Shown: positions 8,661 through 18,388 of the stretch, piece by piece
Position numbering within the stretch: position 1 is the first letter of the stretch
How the letters are laid out: each line of letters opens with the position of its first letter
Assembly: GCF_003002025.1 (NCBI RefSeq)
Contig: NZ_PVZB01000009.1
Span: forward strand, 235,734 to 299,733
Direction: 5' to 3'
Length of the DNA: 64,000 nucleotides
DNA from: Paraburkholderia sp. BL25I1N1
GTDB taxonomy: Bacteria; Pseudomonadota; Gammaproteobacteria; Burkholderiales; Burkholderiaceae
Notes under the pieces: generated by a model
Database searches by the model: none
What the model was told of the DNA's origin: nothing
The model's input: the letters and a program-made list of their open reading frames with translations, nothing else
Program-made: the position numbers and the translations under genes

Positions 8661-10358
8661 TTATTCCTTCACGTGCATCGTATCGAGCGAACGCTTGCGC
8701 AAGCGCGTGTCGTGCAACGCGCCGGCTGCGTCGAGTACCGGATAGGCGGTCGAACAGAACAGTGAATTGAGCCGCTTCATGTCGCTGATCAGATCGAGAT
8801 GCAGCGCACTTGTCTCGATGCTTCGCAAGGTTTGTCCGGTAAGCCGGTCCAGATGCCGGTAGGAATAGGCGCGCTCCAGATCGCGAAAGCGCTCCTTCTC
8901 CGCGAGCAGGCGCTCGGCGCAACGCAGATCGTTATTCAGAAACACCGACAGGCCAAGCTGCAGATTGCTGACGAGCCGCGCCTGCAAGTCGTCCAGTTCG
9001 CCCAGCCCTTCTTCCGAAAACGACAGGCGATGAGCGATCTTCTTTTCCTCGATGTCGCCCACGATCCGCTCGATGATGTCGCCCGCATGCTCCAGGTTGA
9101 TCGTCAATGAAATGATGTCGGTCCAGCGGCGGCTGTCGGCCTCGTCGAGTTGCTCGCGCGAGATCAGCGTCAGATAGGATTTGACGGCGGCGTAGAGCTC
9201 ATCCACGTCGTCGTCCATGCGGACCGTTTCGCGCGCTTTGTCGAGATTGTTGTGATGGATCAGATCCGCGACATTGTCGAGCATGGATCGCACGATGTCG
9301 CCGATCCGCAGCACCTCGCGTGAGGCATGCGCGAGCGCGAGCGTCGGCGTGGACAGCGCGGTGGCATCCAGATGGAGCGGCCGCAACTCACCGCCCGGCA
9401 CCGGCCGGTCGGGCAACACCCGCGCGCAGATACGCGCCACCGGGTCGATCAGCGACAGGCACGCGCAGCAGCGCAGCGTGTTGTAGATCAGGTGGAAGCC
9501 GACCGTGGCTTCACGCGGATTGGCGATCAGTACCGGCAAACCCCGTGCGAGCAGCGAAGTGAACGGCAGGATCAGCAGTGCGCCGGCCAGCTTGAACGCA
9601 AAGCTGCCCAAAGCAAGACGCCGCGCCGCCGCGTTTTGCGCGACGGTGCCGAGCAGCGCGAGCAGGCCGCTGCCGAGATTCGCGCCGATCACGAGGCACA
9701 GCGCGACCTTCAGCGAAATCACGCCAGACGAGGCAAGTGTTGCGGTGAGCAACACGGCGGCGAGGCTCGAATAGGACAGCATGGCGAACCCGGCGCCGAC
9801 CAGTGCGTCGAGCATGGTGTCGCCGGTCAACGCACCGAACATGACGCGCACGCCGGCGCCGTGCATCATCGGCTGCGCGGCTTCGACGATCAGACGCAGC
9901 GCCAGCAGGATCAAACCGAGGCCGATCAACGTGCGGCCGGCCTGGCCGAGACGGGTTTGCTTGCGTGACAGGAACAGCGGCACGCCGAGCAGAATCAGGA
10001 TCGGCGACAACCAGGATAGGTCGAGCGTGAGAATCCGCGCCATCAATGCGGTGCCGACGTCTGCGCCGAGCATGATCGCGAGGCCACTGGTGAGCGGCAA
10101 CAATCCCTGCGCCGCGAACGATGTGACGATCACCGCGGTGGCATTGCTACTCTGCACAAGACTCGTAACGCCGACACCCGAGAGAAAGGCCCGCCCGCGG
10201 CTACTGGTGCTGCGTCCCAGCACACTGCGCAGGTCGGCGCCGAGGACTCGCAGGATGCCGGTGCGCACAATATGCGAACCCCACACGAGGAGTGCCACAC
10301 CGGCCAGAAGGTTTAGGAGAATCAACATAAGGCACTGCGCATCCATTCCTGCTGCCAT
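8661..10358 (-). CDS. Na/phosphate cotransporter family protein with C-terminal PhoU-like domain
   Basis: About 565 residues with the start placed at the ATG at 10358. The open frame runs further upstream, but that part is hydrophilic and unlike the family. The N-terminal two thirds is a PNaS (NptA/YjbB-like) transporter with the duplicated QSS motif (SLVQSSNATAVIVTSFAAQG) and repeated hydrophobic segments. The last 200 or so residues are helical and charged, like PhoU (ADLIHHNNLDKARETVRMDD). Such proteins export or import phosphate. An internal ATG at 10346 is an alternative start; neither has a strong ribosome site. Confidence 0.8.
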   Translation of the reverse strand: MAAGMDAQCLMLILLNLLAGVALLVWGSHIVRTGILRVLGADLRSVLGRSTSSRGRAFLSGVGVTSLVQSSNATAVIVTSFAAQGLLPLTSGLAIMLGADVGTALMARILTLDLSWLSPILILLGVPLFLSRKQTRLGQAGRTLIGLGLILLALRLIVEAAQPMMHGAGVRVMFGALTGDTMLDALVGAGFAMLSYSSLAAVLLTATLASSGVISLKVALCLVIGANLGSGLLALLGTVAQNAAARRLALGSFAFKLAGALLILPFTSLLARGLPVLIANPREATVGFHLIYNTLRCCACLSLIDPVARICARVLPDRPVPGGELRPLHLDATALSTPTLALAHASREVLRIGDIVRSMLDNVADLIHHNNLDKARETVRMDDDVDELYAAVKSYLTLISREQLDEADSRRWTDIISLTINLEHAGDIIERIVGDIEEKKIAHRLSFSEEGLGELDDLQARLVSNLQLGLSVFLNNDLRCAERLLAEKERFRDLERAYSYRHLDRLTGQTLRSIETSALHLDLISDMKRLNSLFCSTAYPVLDAAGALHDTRLRKRSLDTMHVKE

Positions 10359-10546
10359 GACCCGAACCGCATGCCGCGCGAACCGGCACCCGGGGCGTAT
10401 GACAGTAGTGTTGCATATTTTTGCCTTATTGTAATTTTGTGCTTTTAAATATAGGCTCGGGTAAAGCTGTGGATTGCTGTGTGCCGGCTCATGGTCAGTC
10501 ATGCGGCGACTCCTGCCACTCGACCACCTAACCACGGGAACGCTGG

Positions 10547-11236
10547 ATGAGCCGCAACCTTGCGCTGTTCGACCTGGATCACACTTTGCTGCCGCTGGAT
10601 AGCGATCAGGCGTGGGCCCACTTCATTGCCGGATTGGGGATAGAAGGCGCCGCGCGGCACGCGCAGGAAATCGACGACTACTACCAGCAGTACGTGGCCG
10701 GCACGCTCGACATGGCCGCTTATCTGAACTACACACTGGCGCCGCTTGCCCGCCACTCGCGCGAGCAACTGGACATGTGGCATGAGCAGTTCATGCAGCA
10801 GGTGATTGCGCCGGCCATCCTGCCGGCAGCGCGCGCGCTCGTACAACGGCATCTGGATGCGGGCGATCTTTGCTGCATCGTCACCGCCACCAATGTGTTC
10901 ATCACGGAGCCGATCGGCAAGGCGCTCGGTTTCGAGCATCTGCTGGGAATCGAACTTGACACCGAAGACGGCGATCCGCTGGCGCGCTATACAGGGATGG
11001 CGGTCGGCATACCCACCTTCCGCGAAGGCAAGATCACGCGCACCGAGAGCTGGCTGGCCTCGCTCGGACACCGTCTGCAGGATTTCCCGCAGAGCTGGTT
11101 CTACAGCGATTCGATTAACGACGTGCCGTTGATGGAGCGCGTCACGAATCCGGTCGCGACCAATCCTGATACGCGTTTGCGCGCCATTGCCACGGAACGC
11201 GGCTGGCCGGTGATCGAACTGTTTGACCGAGCCTGA
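10547..11236 (+). CDS. HAD-IB family hydrolase (SerB-like phosphatase)
   Basis: A 229-residue cytoplasmic phosphatase of the haloacid dehalogenase superfamily. Motif I is FDLDHTLLPLDSD (residues 7-19) and motif II lies in IVTATNVFITEP. A lysine is followed by the acidic motif in FYSDSINDVPLME, motif IV. Proteins of this exact type are abundant in beta-proteobacteria as HAD-IB hydrolases of uncertain substrate, related to phosphoserine phosphatase. It is convergent with tauC, with only 25 nt between. Confidence 0.85.
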   Translation: MSRNLALFDLDHTLLPLDSDQAWAHFIAGLGIEGAARHAQEIDDYYQQYVAGTLDMAAYLNYTLAPLARHSREQLDMWHEQFMQQVIAPAILPAARALVQRHLDAGDLCCIVTATNVFITEPIGKALGFEHLLGIELDTEDGDPLARYTGMAVGIPTFREGKITRTESWLASLGHRLQDFPQSWFYSDSINDVPLMERVTNPVATNPDTRLRAIATERGWPVIELFDRA

Positions 11237-11261
11237 GCGCTGACCGTGCGCGGCCTCTGCG

Positions 11262-12131
11262 TTATACGCGCCCTTTCCAAGGCACGAGCCGCCGCTCCAA
11301 TGCGCGCATGCCCAGATCGAACAGCCAGGCGATCAACCCGATCAGCACGATGCCCATCACCACCACGTCGGTACGTAGAAAGCTCGACGCGTTGAGCACC
11401 ATCTGCCCCAGGCCCGCAGTGGCCGCGACCATTTCCGCGGCGACCAGCGTCGTCCAGCCGAAGCCGATTGCAATGCGCAGGCCGGTGAGAATCTCCGGCA
11501 ACGCCGCAGGCAAAACTACATGCCGCACGATCTGCGGGAAGCGGCCGCCCAGCGAATACGCCGCATGAATCTGCTCGATGGTGGCGCTGCGCACGCCGGC
11601 GCGCGCGGCCATGGCAATCGGCGCGAAGCAGGCAAGATAGATCACGACGATCTTCGCCGTTTCGTCGATGCCGAACCAGATCACCACGAGCGGCAGATAA
11701 GCGAGCGGCGGCAACGGTCGATAGAACTCGAGCGGCGGATCGAGAAGGCCGCGCGCGACCCGGCTCACGCCCATCAGGATACCGACCGGCACAGCCGTGA
11801 GCGCGGCCAAAGCAAACGCGCCGAACACGCGCAACGCGCTCCACGCGAGATGCTCCGAGAGCGGCAAGCCACCTTGAATGCGGCCGTGCCACGCATCGAG
11901 GAAGGCGCTCCATACCGCTTCGGGCGTCGGCAGAAATAGCGGCGGCAACCAATGCAGATGCGTGGCAAGCCACCACAATGCTGCAAGCGTCGCGACCGAC
12001 AGCGCACTCAGTGCCGCAGTCGGACCTTCGCCCGGCAGACGCCAGCCGCGCACGGGCCGCCCGGTTTGCCGCGGCCGCTTGCTAGTCTGCGCGAGCGGCG
12101 CGTCACCCAAAGATTGACGCGAAGCCGTCAC
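11262..12131 (-). CDS. tauC: Taurine/aliphatic sulfonate ABC transporter permease
   Basis: A 289-residue inner-membrane permease with a hydrophilic N-terminus of about 35 residues and six predicted membrane segments. It carries the SsuC/TauC-type phrases [20 protein letters not shown] and the EAA loop [20 protein letters not shown]. Its ATG overlaps the ATPase stop by 4 nt. It is the third gene of a tauA-tauB-tauC run. The exact sulfonate cannot be told from the permease. Confidence 0.85.
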   Translation of the reverse strand: MTASRQSLGDAPLAQTSKRPRQTGRPVRGWRLPGEGPTAALSALSVATLAALWWLATHLHWLPPLFLPTPEAVWSAFLDAWHGRIQGGLPLSEHLAWSALRVFGAFALAALTAVPVGILMGVSRVARGLLDPPLEFYRPLPPLAYLPLVVIWFGIDETAKIVVIYLACFAPIAMAARAGVRSATIEQIHAAYSLGGRFPQIVRHVVLPAALPEILTGLRIAIGFGWTTLVAAEMVAATAGLGQMVLNASSFLRTDVVVMGIVLIGLIAWLFDLGMRALERRLVPWKGRV

Positions 12132-12925
12132 GACACCACCTCGTCCCGATTGCGCTCATGCAGCCGATGCACCAGCCGCTCGCGCCATTCGATGAAATCC
12201 GCCGACGACTTCACCGCGCGTGCATCGCGTGTCTGTAGAAAACGCCATGCGAACGGCAGGTCGTAGCTATCGGCGATGCGGCCCGGTCCCGGCGTCATGA
12301 CGACGAGACGGGTCGCAAGAAAGAGCGCCTCTTCGACGCTATGCGTGATGAAAAACACTGTCTTGCGTGTGCGGCCCCAGACATCGAGCACGAGTTCCTG
12401 CATTGACTCGCGCGTCAGGGCGTCGAGCGCGCCCATCGGTTCGTCCATCAGCAGCACTTGCGGATCGCTGGCAAGCGCGCGGGCAATACCCACGCGCTGC
12501 TGCATGCCGCCCGACAACGCATAGACCCGCGAGCGTGCATGCTTCTCAAGTCCGACGAGTTTCAGCATGTCGAGCGCGATGCGCTCGCGCTCCGCCTTCG
12601 GCACACGTTGAAAGCGCAAACCGAGTGCGACGTTGTCGAGCACATCGAGCCACGGCATCAACGCGTACTTCTGGAACACGACGCCGCGGTCCGCGCCCGG
12701 TCCGAGCACAGGCTCACCATTCAATCTCACTTCACCTTCCGTCGGCGGGATAAAGCCGGCAATGCAATTGAGCAAGGTCGTCTTGCCGCAACCCGACGCG
12801 CCCAGCGCGACCACGAACTCGCCGGCTTCAATCCGCAGATCGACGTCGGCGAGCGCGACATGCGGCGCCGTGCCGCGCGCGCCTTCATAGGCGACGTGCA
12901 GTCGCCGGATTTCAAGACCGCTCAT
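12128..12925 (-). CDS. tauB: Taurine/aliphatic sulfonate ABC transporter ATP-binding protein
   Basis: A 265-residue ATPase. Walker A is [16 protein letters not shown], the Q-loop area [20 protein letters not shown], the signature [16 protein letters not shown], and Walker [14 protein letters not shown] with switch [15 protein letters not shown]. These are the typical TauB/SsuB forms. The start is set at the ATG at 12925 ([15 protein letters not shown]), which has an upstream GAGGTCC ribosome site. The longer frame is extra sequence. The ATG of tauC overlaps its stop. Confidence 0.88.
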   Translation of the reverse strand: MSGLEIRRLHVAYEGARGTAPHVALADVDLRIEAGEFVVALGASGCGKTTLLNCIAGFIPPTEGEVRLNGEPVLGPGADRGVVFQKYALMPWLDVLDNVALGLRFQRVPKAERERIALDMLKLVGLEKHARSRVYALSGGMQQRVGIARALASDPQVLLMDEPMGALDALTRESMQELVLDVWGRTRKTVFFITHSVEEALFLATRLVVMTPGPGRIADSYDLPFAWRFLQTRDARAVKSSADFIEWRERLVHRLHERNRDEVVS

Positions 12926-12967
12926 CGCCCGGACCTCATGATGCCAATGGAACACGGTGCGCGACGA

Positions 12968-13990
12968 TCAATGCGCCGCGCGCTGCACGAACTGCGGATC
13001 GACGCCGGTCGAATAGTCGGCCAGCACGTTCTGGATCGTGCCTTGCGTCTTCAGAAACGCCGCGGTAGCGGCCAACGACTTCGCCGCGCCCGATTGCGCG
13101 CCGCCGCCGAGCCATGCATTCGAAGCCTGCTGCGACGGCGTTGGGAACGCGTATAGCGCGAGGCTCGCCGGCACCTCCTGCGCGTTCGCGCCGGACTCCT
13201 TGGCAACCGCCTCGACCTGCGGCGACGCTGCGGTCCATGCGGACGAGTGGTCGCGGTAACTGGCGTCGGTCGCGGCGAGCACCTTCACGAAGCGCGCGAC
13301 GAACTCGGCGTTCTGACTAGCGAACTTGCGATCGACGACAAAGCCGTCGAAGGTCGCCTTGCCGGTCTGTTGCGCGACCTGCCCCGACGTGATGAGCACC
13401 TTGCCGTTTTTCTTGACCTTGGCCAGGACCGGGTCCCAGATATACGTCGCGTCGATGTCGCCGCGCTCCCACGCCGCCGCGACTTCAGGCGGGCGCAGGT
13501 TGACGATCTTGACGTCGGACGGATTCACGCCGGCGCTCTGCAACGCAACCAGCGTGTGAAAGTGCGACGTCGATACGAACGGCACGCCGATCTTCTTGCC
13601 TTTGAGACCGGCGACGCTCGTTACATTGGAGCCGTCGCGTGCGACCAGCGCTTCGGCGTCGTTGATATTGTCAAGAATCCAGAACAGCGAAATATCCACG
13701 CCCTGTGACAGACCCGCGGCGATCGGGCTCGAACCGGCTTCACCGAGTTGCACCGAACCGGAGGCCAGCGCGCGGATCACGTCGGCACCGCTGCCCAGCT
13801 TGCGGTAGGTGACTTTGTAGCCGGTGGCTTTCTCCACTTTACCGGTAGCCTGCGCGTAACGCCATGGCACCACCATGTCCTGATACGCGATCACGACCTC
13901 TTTGGTGTCGGCGTGCGCCACGCAAGCAAACGGCGCGGACAATGCGAGCAGCGTAGCGAACGCGGCAAGCGGACGGAGGATGCGGTTCAT
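12968..13990 (-). CDS. tauA: Taurine ABC transporter substrate-binding protein
   Basis: A 340-residue periplasmic protein with a Sec signal ending at VAHA-DT. The mature N-terminus EVVIAYQDMVVPWRYAQATG and the phrase KLGSGADVIRALASGSVQLGEAGSSPIA are typical of TauA. The AAWERGDIDATYIWDPVLAKV block further supports it over SsuA. It is the promoter-proximal gene of tauABC. No taurine dioxygenase (tauD) lies on either side, so desulfonation must be encoded elsewhere or the ligand differs. Confidence 0.85.
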   Translation of the reverse strand: MNRILRPLAAFATLLALSAPFACVAHADTKEVVIAYQDMVVPWRYAQATGKVEKATGYKVTYRKLGSGADVIRALASGSVQLGEAGSSPIAAGLSQGVDISLFWILDNINDAEALVARDGSNVTSVAGLKGKKIGVPFVSTSHFHTLVALQSAGVNPSDVKIVNLRPPEVAAAWERGDIDATYIWDPVLAKVKKNGKVLITSGQVAQQTGKATFDGFVVDRKFASQNAEFVARFVKVLAATDASYRDHSSAWTAASPQVEAVAKESGANAQEVPASLALYAFPTPSQQASNAWLGGGAQSGAAKSLAATAAFLKTQGTIQNVLADYSTGVDPQFVQRAAH

Positions 13991-14264
13991 CGGAAAGCCC
14001 CTTGAGCAGGTGTTGTTCGGGAGGCTTTCGACTATAGGCAGTTTGTTCGCGGCCGGTTCTAATTAATCCGGCATTGCTAATCACGCTGTTTGAGCATTGC
14101 TTTTCACGTTCGGTTAGTTTGCGGCCACTGCTGCGACGGGCAGTCGGGCGGTTCCAGCGAATGATCGCGGATAGTGGCTTGTGTGCGCAAGCTGGCCGTT
14201 CGGCAGATTGACCCGCGCTCGACGCGGCGGGAATATCGTTGCGTCACTAAACCTTCGCATTCCT

Positions 14265-14711
14265 ATGATCGATTTCGTTGGCCGCCTTAGCTGGTTGCTT
14301 TTCAACGTCGGCGTGCCGGTGTGTGCGCCCTTTGCGCTGCTGCCTCTGTTGAGCTTCTCGCGGTTCTATCGGCAGTCGTCCAATGGTATTGCGATACGTT
14401 CCGTGCAGAACGGTCAACTTCTCTGGGTCGTCATCTCAATGTGCGCCAGCGCGTGTTATGAAATCGGCAGCGCGTTGGGCGATGCATCGACGAACAGCCG
14501 GCTGGCTTTCATGTTGGCGGGACTGCTCTGGCATGTTCTATTTCTCGTCGTGGCATCCATCCTCGTGTCGTTCGGCGCTGCTGACTCAACGCCAAATCCT
14601 GACTATCGTCACGGCGACGAGGCACGTGAGCGGAAGTTGATGTGGACATCCACGATCATGACCGCTGCAGTGGCCGCCTCATTCGCCCTATCTCATTATT
14701 CGTTAAACTAA
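14265..14711 (+). CDS. Hypothetical four-helix membrane protein
   Basis: A 148-residue protein, function not recognised. There are about four hydrophobic segments: residues 8-30, 50-65, 82-103 and 125-142, with a charged stretch (HGDEARERK) before the last. The ATG at 14265 has no obvious ribosome site, and the open frame extends upstream to 14181 without a better start. Codon use is less GC-biased than the flanking tauA and lipA genes. A small membrane ORF follows 56 nt downstream on the same strand, and both end before a strong terminator. Confidence 0.6.
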   Translation: MIDFVGRLSWLLFNVGVPVCAPFALLPLLSFSRFYRQSSNGIAIRSVQNGQLLWVVISMCASACYEIGSALGDASTNSRLAFMLAGLLWHVLFLVVASILVSFGAADSTPNPDYRHGDEARERKLMWTSTIMTAAVAASFALSHYSLN

Positions 14712-14767
14712 CTAAATAGCAACCCTCTGAGCTATACTTTTAAGCACGTCCAACAGGGAGAACTCAA

Positions 14768-14902
14768 ATGCCCAATCTGATCGACTACGTCATGGAGAAT
14801 CGCGATGTGCGCGATCGCCTGATCGAACTGGCCGCTCCATTTTCAGTCATTGGTAGCACGATCGCCTCGATCTGCATGCTGCTCGCACGTTACTACCGGT
14901 AA
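14768..14902 (+). CDS. Small single-pass membrane protein (44 aa), unannotated size class
   Basis: Short open frame with a good ribosome site, AGGGAGAA, 6 nt before its ATG. The protein has an amphipathic charged N-half (YVMENRDVRDRLIEL) and a hydrophobic C-half (APFSVIGSTIASICMLLARY, about residues 23-42), so it would be a one-helix membrane peptide. No family is recognised. It lies between the four-helix membrane protein and a terminator, probably in the same transcript. The strong ribosome site is the main argument that it is translated. Confidence 0.5.
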   Translation: MPNLIDYVMENRDVRDRLIELAAPFSVIGSTIASICMLLARYYR

Positions 14903-14964
14903 TTCTTCGCGGAGAAGCGCGAAACTGCGCTGCATCGGCATTCAGAATCGGACCGCCCACAAGA

Positions 14965-14995
14965 AAAAAGCCTGCAACGCGTGCAGGCTTTTCTC
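14965..14995. terminator. Bidirectional rho-independent terminator before lipA
   Basis: An 11-bp stem AAAAGCCTGCA/TGCAGGCTTTT around loop ACGCG, with U-runs on both strands. It can end the plus-strand small membrane genes and the minus-strand lipBA transcript (lipA stops at 15022). Confidence 0.88.
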
Positions 14996-15021
14996 ATACT
15001 GACAGCTATTAGCTAAAACGC

Positions 15022-16029
15022 TCAGACCACACCAGCTCCATGCGCCTGCAAATCGGCGTGGTAGCTGGAGCGAACCATCGCGCCCACGGCTGCGTGCGTA
15101 AAACCCATCTTGTACGCTTCTTCCTCGTACATCTTGAACGTGTCCGGGTGCACGTAAGAACGCACCGGCAGATGGTGCTCCGACGGCTGCAGATACTGTC
15201 CGATCGTCAGCATGTCCACGTCGTGTTCACGCAGGTCGCGCATCACCTGCAGAATCTCTTCTTCGGTTTCACCGAGGCCGACCATCAGACCGGACTTGGT
15301 GGCGACTTCAGGGTGCAGCGCCTTGAAGTCTTTCAGCAGCTTCAGCGAATGCGCGTAGTCCGAACCCGGGCGCGCTTCCTTGTACAGACGCGGCACCGTT
15401 TCGAGATTGTGATTCATCACATCGGGCGGCGCGGCATTCAGAATACCGATGGCGCGATCCAGACGGCCACGGAAGTCCGGCGTCAGAATTTCGATGCGCG
15501 TCTCCGGCGAAAGCTCGCGCGTCTGACGGATACATTCCACGAAGTGAGCCGCGCCGCCGTCACGCAAATCGTCACGGTCGACGCTGGTGATCACCACGTA
15601 CTTGAGCTTCAACGCGGCGATGGTGCGCGCGAGGTTACCCGGTTCGTCCACATCGAGCGGATCCGGTCGGCCGTGGCCGACGTCGCAGAACGGACAGCGG
15701 CGGGTGCACTTGTCGCCCATGATCATGAAGGTCGCCGTGCCCTTGCCGAAACATTCGCCGATGTTCGGGCAGCTCGCTTCTTCACACACCGTATGCAGGT
15801 TGTGCTCGCGCAGAATCTGCTTGATTTCGTAGAAACGCGAATTGCCGGTCGCCGCTTTGACGCGGATCCAGTCGGGCTTCTTGAGCTTTTCGATCGGGAC
15901 AATCTTGATCGGAATACGGGCGGTCTTGGCCTGCGCCTTCTGCTTTGCGGTCGCGTCATAAGCAGCGGCGGAAGCCGGCACGGCGTCAGGAGCGGGGGAA
16001 GCTGCGAGGTTCGCGGTAACGTCAGTCAT
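15022..16029 (-). CDS. lipA: Lipoyl synthase
   Basis: A 335-residue radical-SAM enzyme that inserts two sulfurs into protein-bound octanoate to make the lipoyl cofactor of the 2-oxoacid dehydrogenases and glycine cleavage system. Both iron-sulfur motifs are present: the auxiliary cluster cysteines in [12 protein letters not shown] and the radical-[11 protein letters not shown]. The start is the ATG at 16029 ([11 protein letters not shown]), because the longer frame overlaps lipB. It follows lipB by 13 nt, as usual. Confidence 0.96.
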   Translation of the reverse strand: MTDVTANLAASPAPDAVPASAAAYDATAKQKAQAKTARIPIKIVPIEKLKKPDWIRVKAATGNSRFYEIKQILREHNLHTVCEEASCPNIGECFGKGTATFMIMGDKCTRRCPFCDVGHGRPDPLDVDEPGNLARTIAALKLKYVVITSVDRDDLRDGGAAHFVECIRQTRELSPETRIEILTPDFRGRLDRAIGILNAAPPDVMNHNLETVPRLYKEARPGSDYAHSLKLLKDFKALHPEVATKSGLMVGLGETEEEILQVMRDLREHDVDMLTIGQYLQPSEHHLPVRSYVHPDTFKMYEEEAYKMGFTHAAVGAMVRSSYHADLQAHGAGVV

Positions 16030-16042
16030 TCGTTCGATCCAG

Positions 16043-16768
16043 TCAGGCGGTGAGGGCACCGGCCTGCGGTTGGGCGACGGCCGCGGGACTGCCGTCGAGG
16101 TTTGCCGTGAGGCGTTCTGCAAAGGTGCGGGCCACGTCGTCCCAGCCGGCGGCAACGCCAAGCGTTGCCATATCGACTGTTTCGAGCCCCGCGTAGCCAC
16201 ATGGGTTGATGGCCAGAAACGGCCGCAAGTCCATGTTCACATTCAGGCTCACGCCGTGATAACTGCAGCCGTTGCGGATCTTCAGACCCAGCGCCGCAAT
16301 CTTGGCGCCGGCGTGCAGCCCGACGTCAGGCCCGGGCGCCACGTAGATACCGGGGGCGCCCGCCTTTCGTTCTCCGGCGAGATTATACGCCGCAAGGGTG
16401 TCGATCACGGCTTGCTCGATCCGCGTGACCAGTTCGCGCACCATCAACTTGCGGCGGCGCAAATCGAGCAGCAGGTAGGCCACTACCTGCCCCGGCCCGT
16501 GATAGGTGATCTGACCGCCCCGGTCGACTTTCACCAGAGGAATACCACTGTCGGCGGCCAGCAGATGGGCGGGATCGCCCGCCTGGCCTAGCGTGAAGAC
16601 CGGTGGATGTTCGACTAGCCAGATTTCGTCGGGGGTGTCGGCCGTGCGTTCGTCGGTGAACGCGCGCATGGCTTCGAAACTGGCTTCGTAGGGTTCGCTG
16701 CCACGCCAACGCAGCGTGAGCGGTGTCGTGGAGGGTGAGGGACTTGGGGAAACCGGGGTGGCGCACAT
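16043..16768 (-). CDS. lipB: Octanoyl-[ACP]:protein octanoyltransferase
   Basis: A 241-residue cytoplasmic enzyme that transfers octanoyl groups from ACP to lipoyl domains, the step before LipA. The conserved [20 protein letters not shown] block, the catalytic lysine in [13 protein letters not shown] and the cysteine in NPCGYAGLE are all visible. Length fits the family. The gene is upstream of lipA with a short gap and shares its transcript. Confidence 0.95.
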   Translation of the reverse strand: MCATPVSPSPSPSTTPLTLRWRGSEPYEASFEAMRAFTDERTADTPDEIWLVEHPPVFTLGQAGDPAHLLAADSGIPLVKVDRGGQITYHGPGQVVAYLLLDLRRRKLMVRELVTRIEQAVIDTLAAYNLAGERKAGAPGIYVAPGPDVGLHAGAKIAALGLKIRNGCSYHGVSLNVNMDLRPFLAINPCGYAGLETVDMATLGVAAGWDDVARTFAERLTANLDGSPAAVAQPQAGALTA

Positions 16769-16973
16769 GGTCCCCGCAGTTTACCGAAATCTGGGAATTC
16801 CCGCCGACAGCGGCGGAGTTGGAAGCGCCAGGCCTCTGTAACGTGGCCGCGCCTCGAAGTGCCAATTCACCGTGGCGCGGCCGCGCCGGTAGTGCCAGGC
16901 TGTGCCGGTGGCACCCGCCACGTCCCGCTGCGGCGCGCGATTCGGTTACACCGTCGCGCCTGCAACAGTGCCT

Positions 16974-17300
16974 TCAAACCGTACGCCAGCCGCCTCGTAC
17001 ACGCGCCACCAACCGTTCGCCGACGCGCGCAAACCAGTTCAATGCGCGCTCGTCGCAGCGTGTCGGCACTGAAAATGCCACTCTCGCTTGCCCGTTGCCC
17101 TCGGCGCTCAGCCAAAGCCGTTCACCGCGCCGCAACCGCAGCGTATGACCAGGTTGCAGCCAGTAATCTTCCGTGTCATCGCTGCGCGTGACCCAAACCG
17201 CGCCGCCACGAACGACCAGCCTGGTGCTGCGTGCCACCTTTAGGGGAACTGTCTCGCCAGTGCGGATTTCAAACGCGATGCTAGAGGAAATTTCTCGCAT
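16974..17300 (-). CDS. DUF2917 domain-containing protein
   Basis: A 108-residue protein recognised as DUF2917 by its beta-rich core VVRGGAVWVTRSDDTEDYWL followed by LQPGHTLRLRRGERLWLSAEG. The C-terminal tail is basic. It is probably a small cupin-like cytoplasmic protein of unknown role. It is divergent from a LysR-type regulator across a 98-nt gap carrying a LysR-box-like repeat. This pairing suggests that the regulator controls it. Confidence 0.78.
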   Translation of the reverse strand: MREISSSIAFEIRTGETVPLKVARSTRLVVRGGAVWVTRSDDTEDYWLQPGHTLRLRRGERLWLSAEGNGQARVAFSVPTRCDERALNWFARVGERLVARVRGGWRTV

Positions 17301-17340
17301 GATGCCCTCGCAAAAAGTCGTTTCATGACTACAATCCTAG

Positions 17341-17359
17341 GCGTAACAAGGGTTTACGC
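17341..17359. promoter_or_regulatory. Candidate LysR box between DUF2917 gene and LysR regulator
   Basis: Arms GCGTAA and TTACGC enclose a 7-nt spacer. The inner bases satisfy T-N11-A (17344 and 17356), the standard LysR-type binding pattern. It sits in the 98-nt divergent gap, 40 nt before the regulator ATG. Confidence 0.55.
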
Positions 17360-17398
17360 AAAACGATCTATTTTCACCTCTATGTGAGAAATATTGCC

Positions 17399-18367
17399 AT
17401 GGACCTTCGGCAATTACCGGCCCTGAACGCAATCAAGGCATTCGAAGCGGCCGCCCGCCACGAAAGCTTCTCGCGCGCCGCCGACGAACTCTTCGTCACT
17501 CACGGCGCCGTGAGCCACCAGATCCGCGCGCTCGAAGCCGAACTCGGCGTCTCGCTGTTCGCGCGCGACGGCAAGCGCGTGCGGCTCACCGAAACCGGCC
17601 GGCGCTACGCCACGCACGTGCGCTCGGCGCTGATGGCGCTCGCCGACGCCACCCGCGAAATCCGCGCCGGCGATCGCGAGCGGCGGCTGGTGGTGTCCAT
17701 GCTGTCGTCGTTTGCCGCGCGCTGGGTGACGCCACGCGTCGGCAGCTTTATCGAGGCGCATCCGCAGTGGGACCTCGAACTGCTGTCCACCAACGCGCTC
17801 ACGGACTTCGCGCGCGACGACGTCGACGTGGCGATCCGTTTCGGCTTCGGCAAATATTCGGGTCTGCATTCGGAGTTGCTGCTGGAGGAGATTTTCTTTC
17901 CCGCCTGCGCGCCGGATTTCAATGGCGGCAAGCTGCCGCAAACGCCGGCCGATCTGGCCAAAGTCCCGCTGCTGCGCTCCGACGACGAACTCTGGCGTCC
18001 CTGGTTCGACGCCGCCGGACTCACCGACTGGCCCGAGCCGAAGCGCGGCGTGCTGTACCAGGATTCGTCGAATCTGCTGCAGGCGGCCATCGACGGCCAG
18101 GGCGTCGCGCTCACGCGCCGCTCACTGGCCATGCCAGAAATCGCGGCGGGCCGCCTCGTGCGGCTTTTCGATGTGGATGGGCCGAGCCCGTGGCAGTACT
18201 ACTTCATCTGCACGCCGCAGATGCTCGAAACCGCCCGTGTGAAAGCGTTTCACGACTGGGTATTCGAGGAGGTGGGACGCTTCAAGCAGTTGTTCGACCA
18301 GGCTTGCGAGCTACGACCTGCCGCAAGCGCCGATCTATCGGCGAACGCATTGCACGTCACGCCGTAA
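17399..18367 (+). CDS. LysR-family transcriptional regulator, GcvA-like
   Basis: A 322-residue regulator. The winged helix-turn-helix spans about residues 8-65 (LNAIKAFEAAARHESFSRAA, then HGAVSHQIRALEAELGVSLF). The effector-binding domain begins near residue 95 (VVSMLSSFAARWVTPRVGSF), the form seen in GcvA-type members. The ATG at 17399 gives the family start MDLRQLPALNAI; an upstream GTG at 17384 in the same frame is less likely. It is divergent from the DUF2917 gene. Its effector is unknown. Confidence 0.88.
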   Translation: MDLRQLPALNAIKAFEAAARHESFSRAADELFVTHGAVSHQIRALEAELGVSLFARDGKRVRLTETGRRYATHVRSALMALADATREIRAGDRERRLVVSMLSSFAARWVTPRVGSFIEAHPQWDLELLSTNALTDFARDDVDVAIRFGFGKYSGLHSELLLEEIFFPACAPDFNGGKLPQTPADLAKVPLLRSDDELWRPWFDAAGLTDWPEPKRGVLYQDSSNLLQAAIDGQGVALTRRSLAMPEIAAGRLVRLFDVDGPSPWQYYFICTPQMLETARVKAFHDWVFEEVGRFKQLFDQACELRPAASADLSANALHVTP

Positions 18368-18388
18368 CACGTATACGAACGAAGGGCT

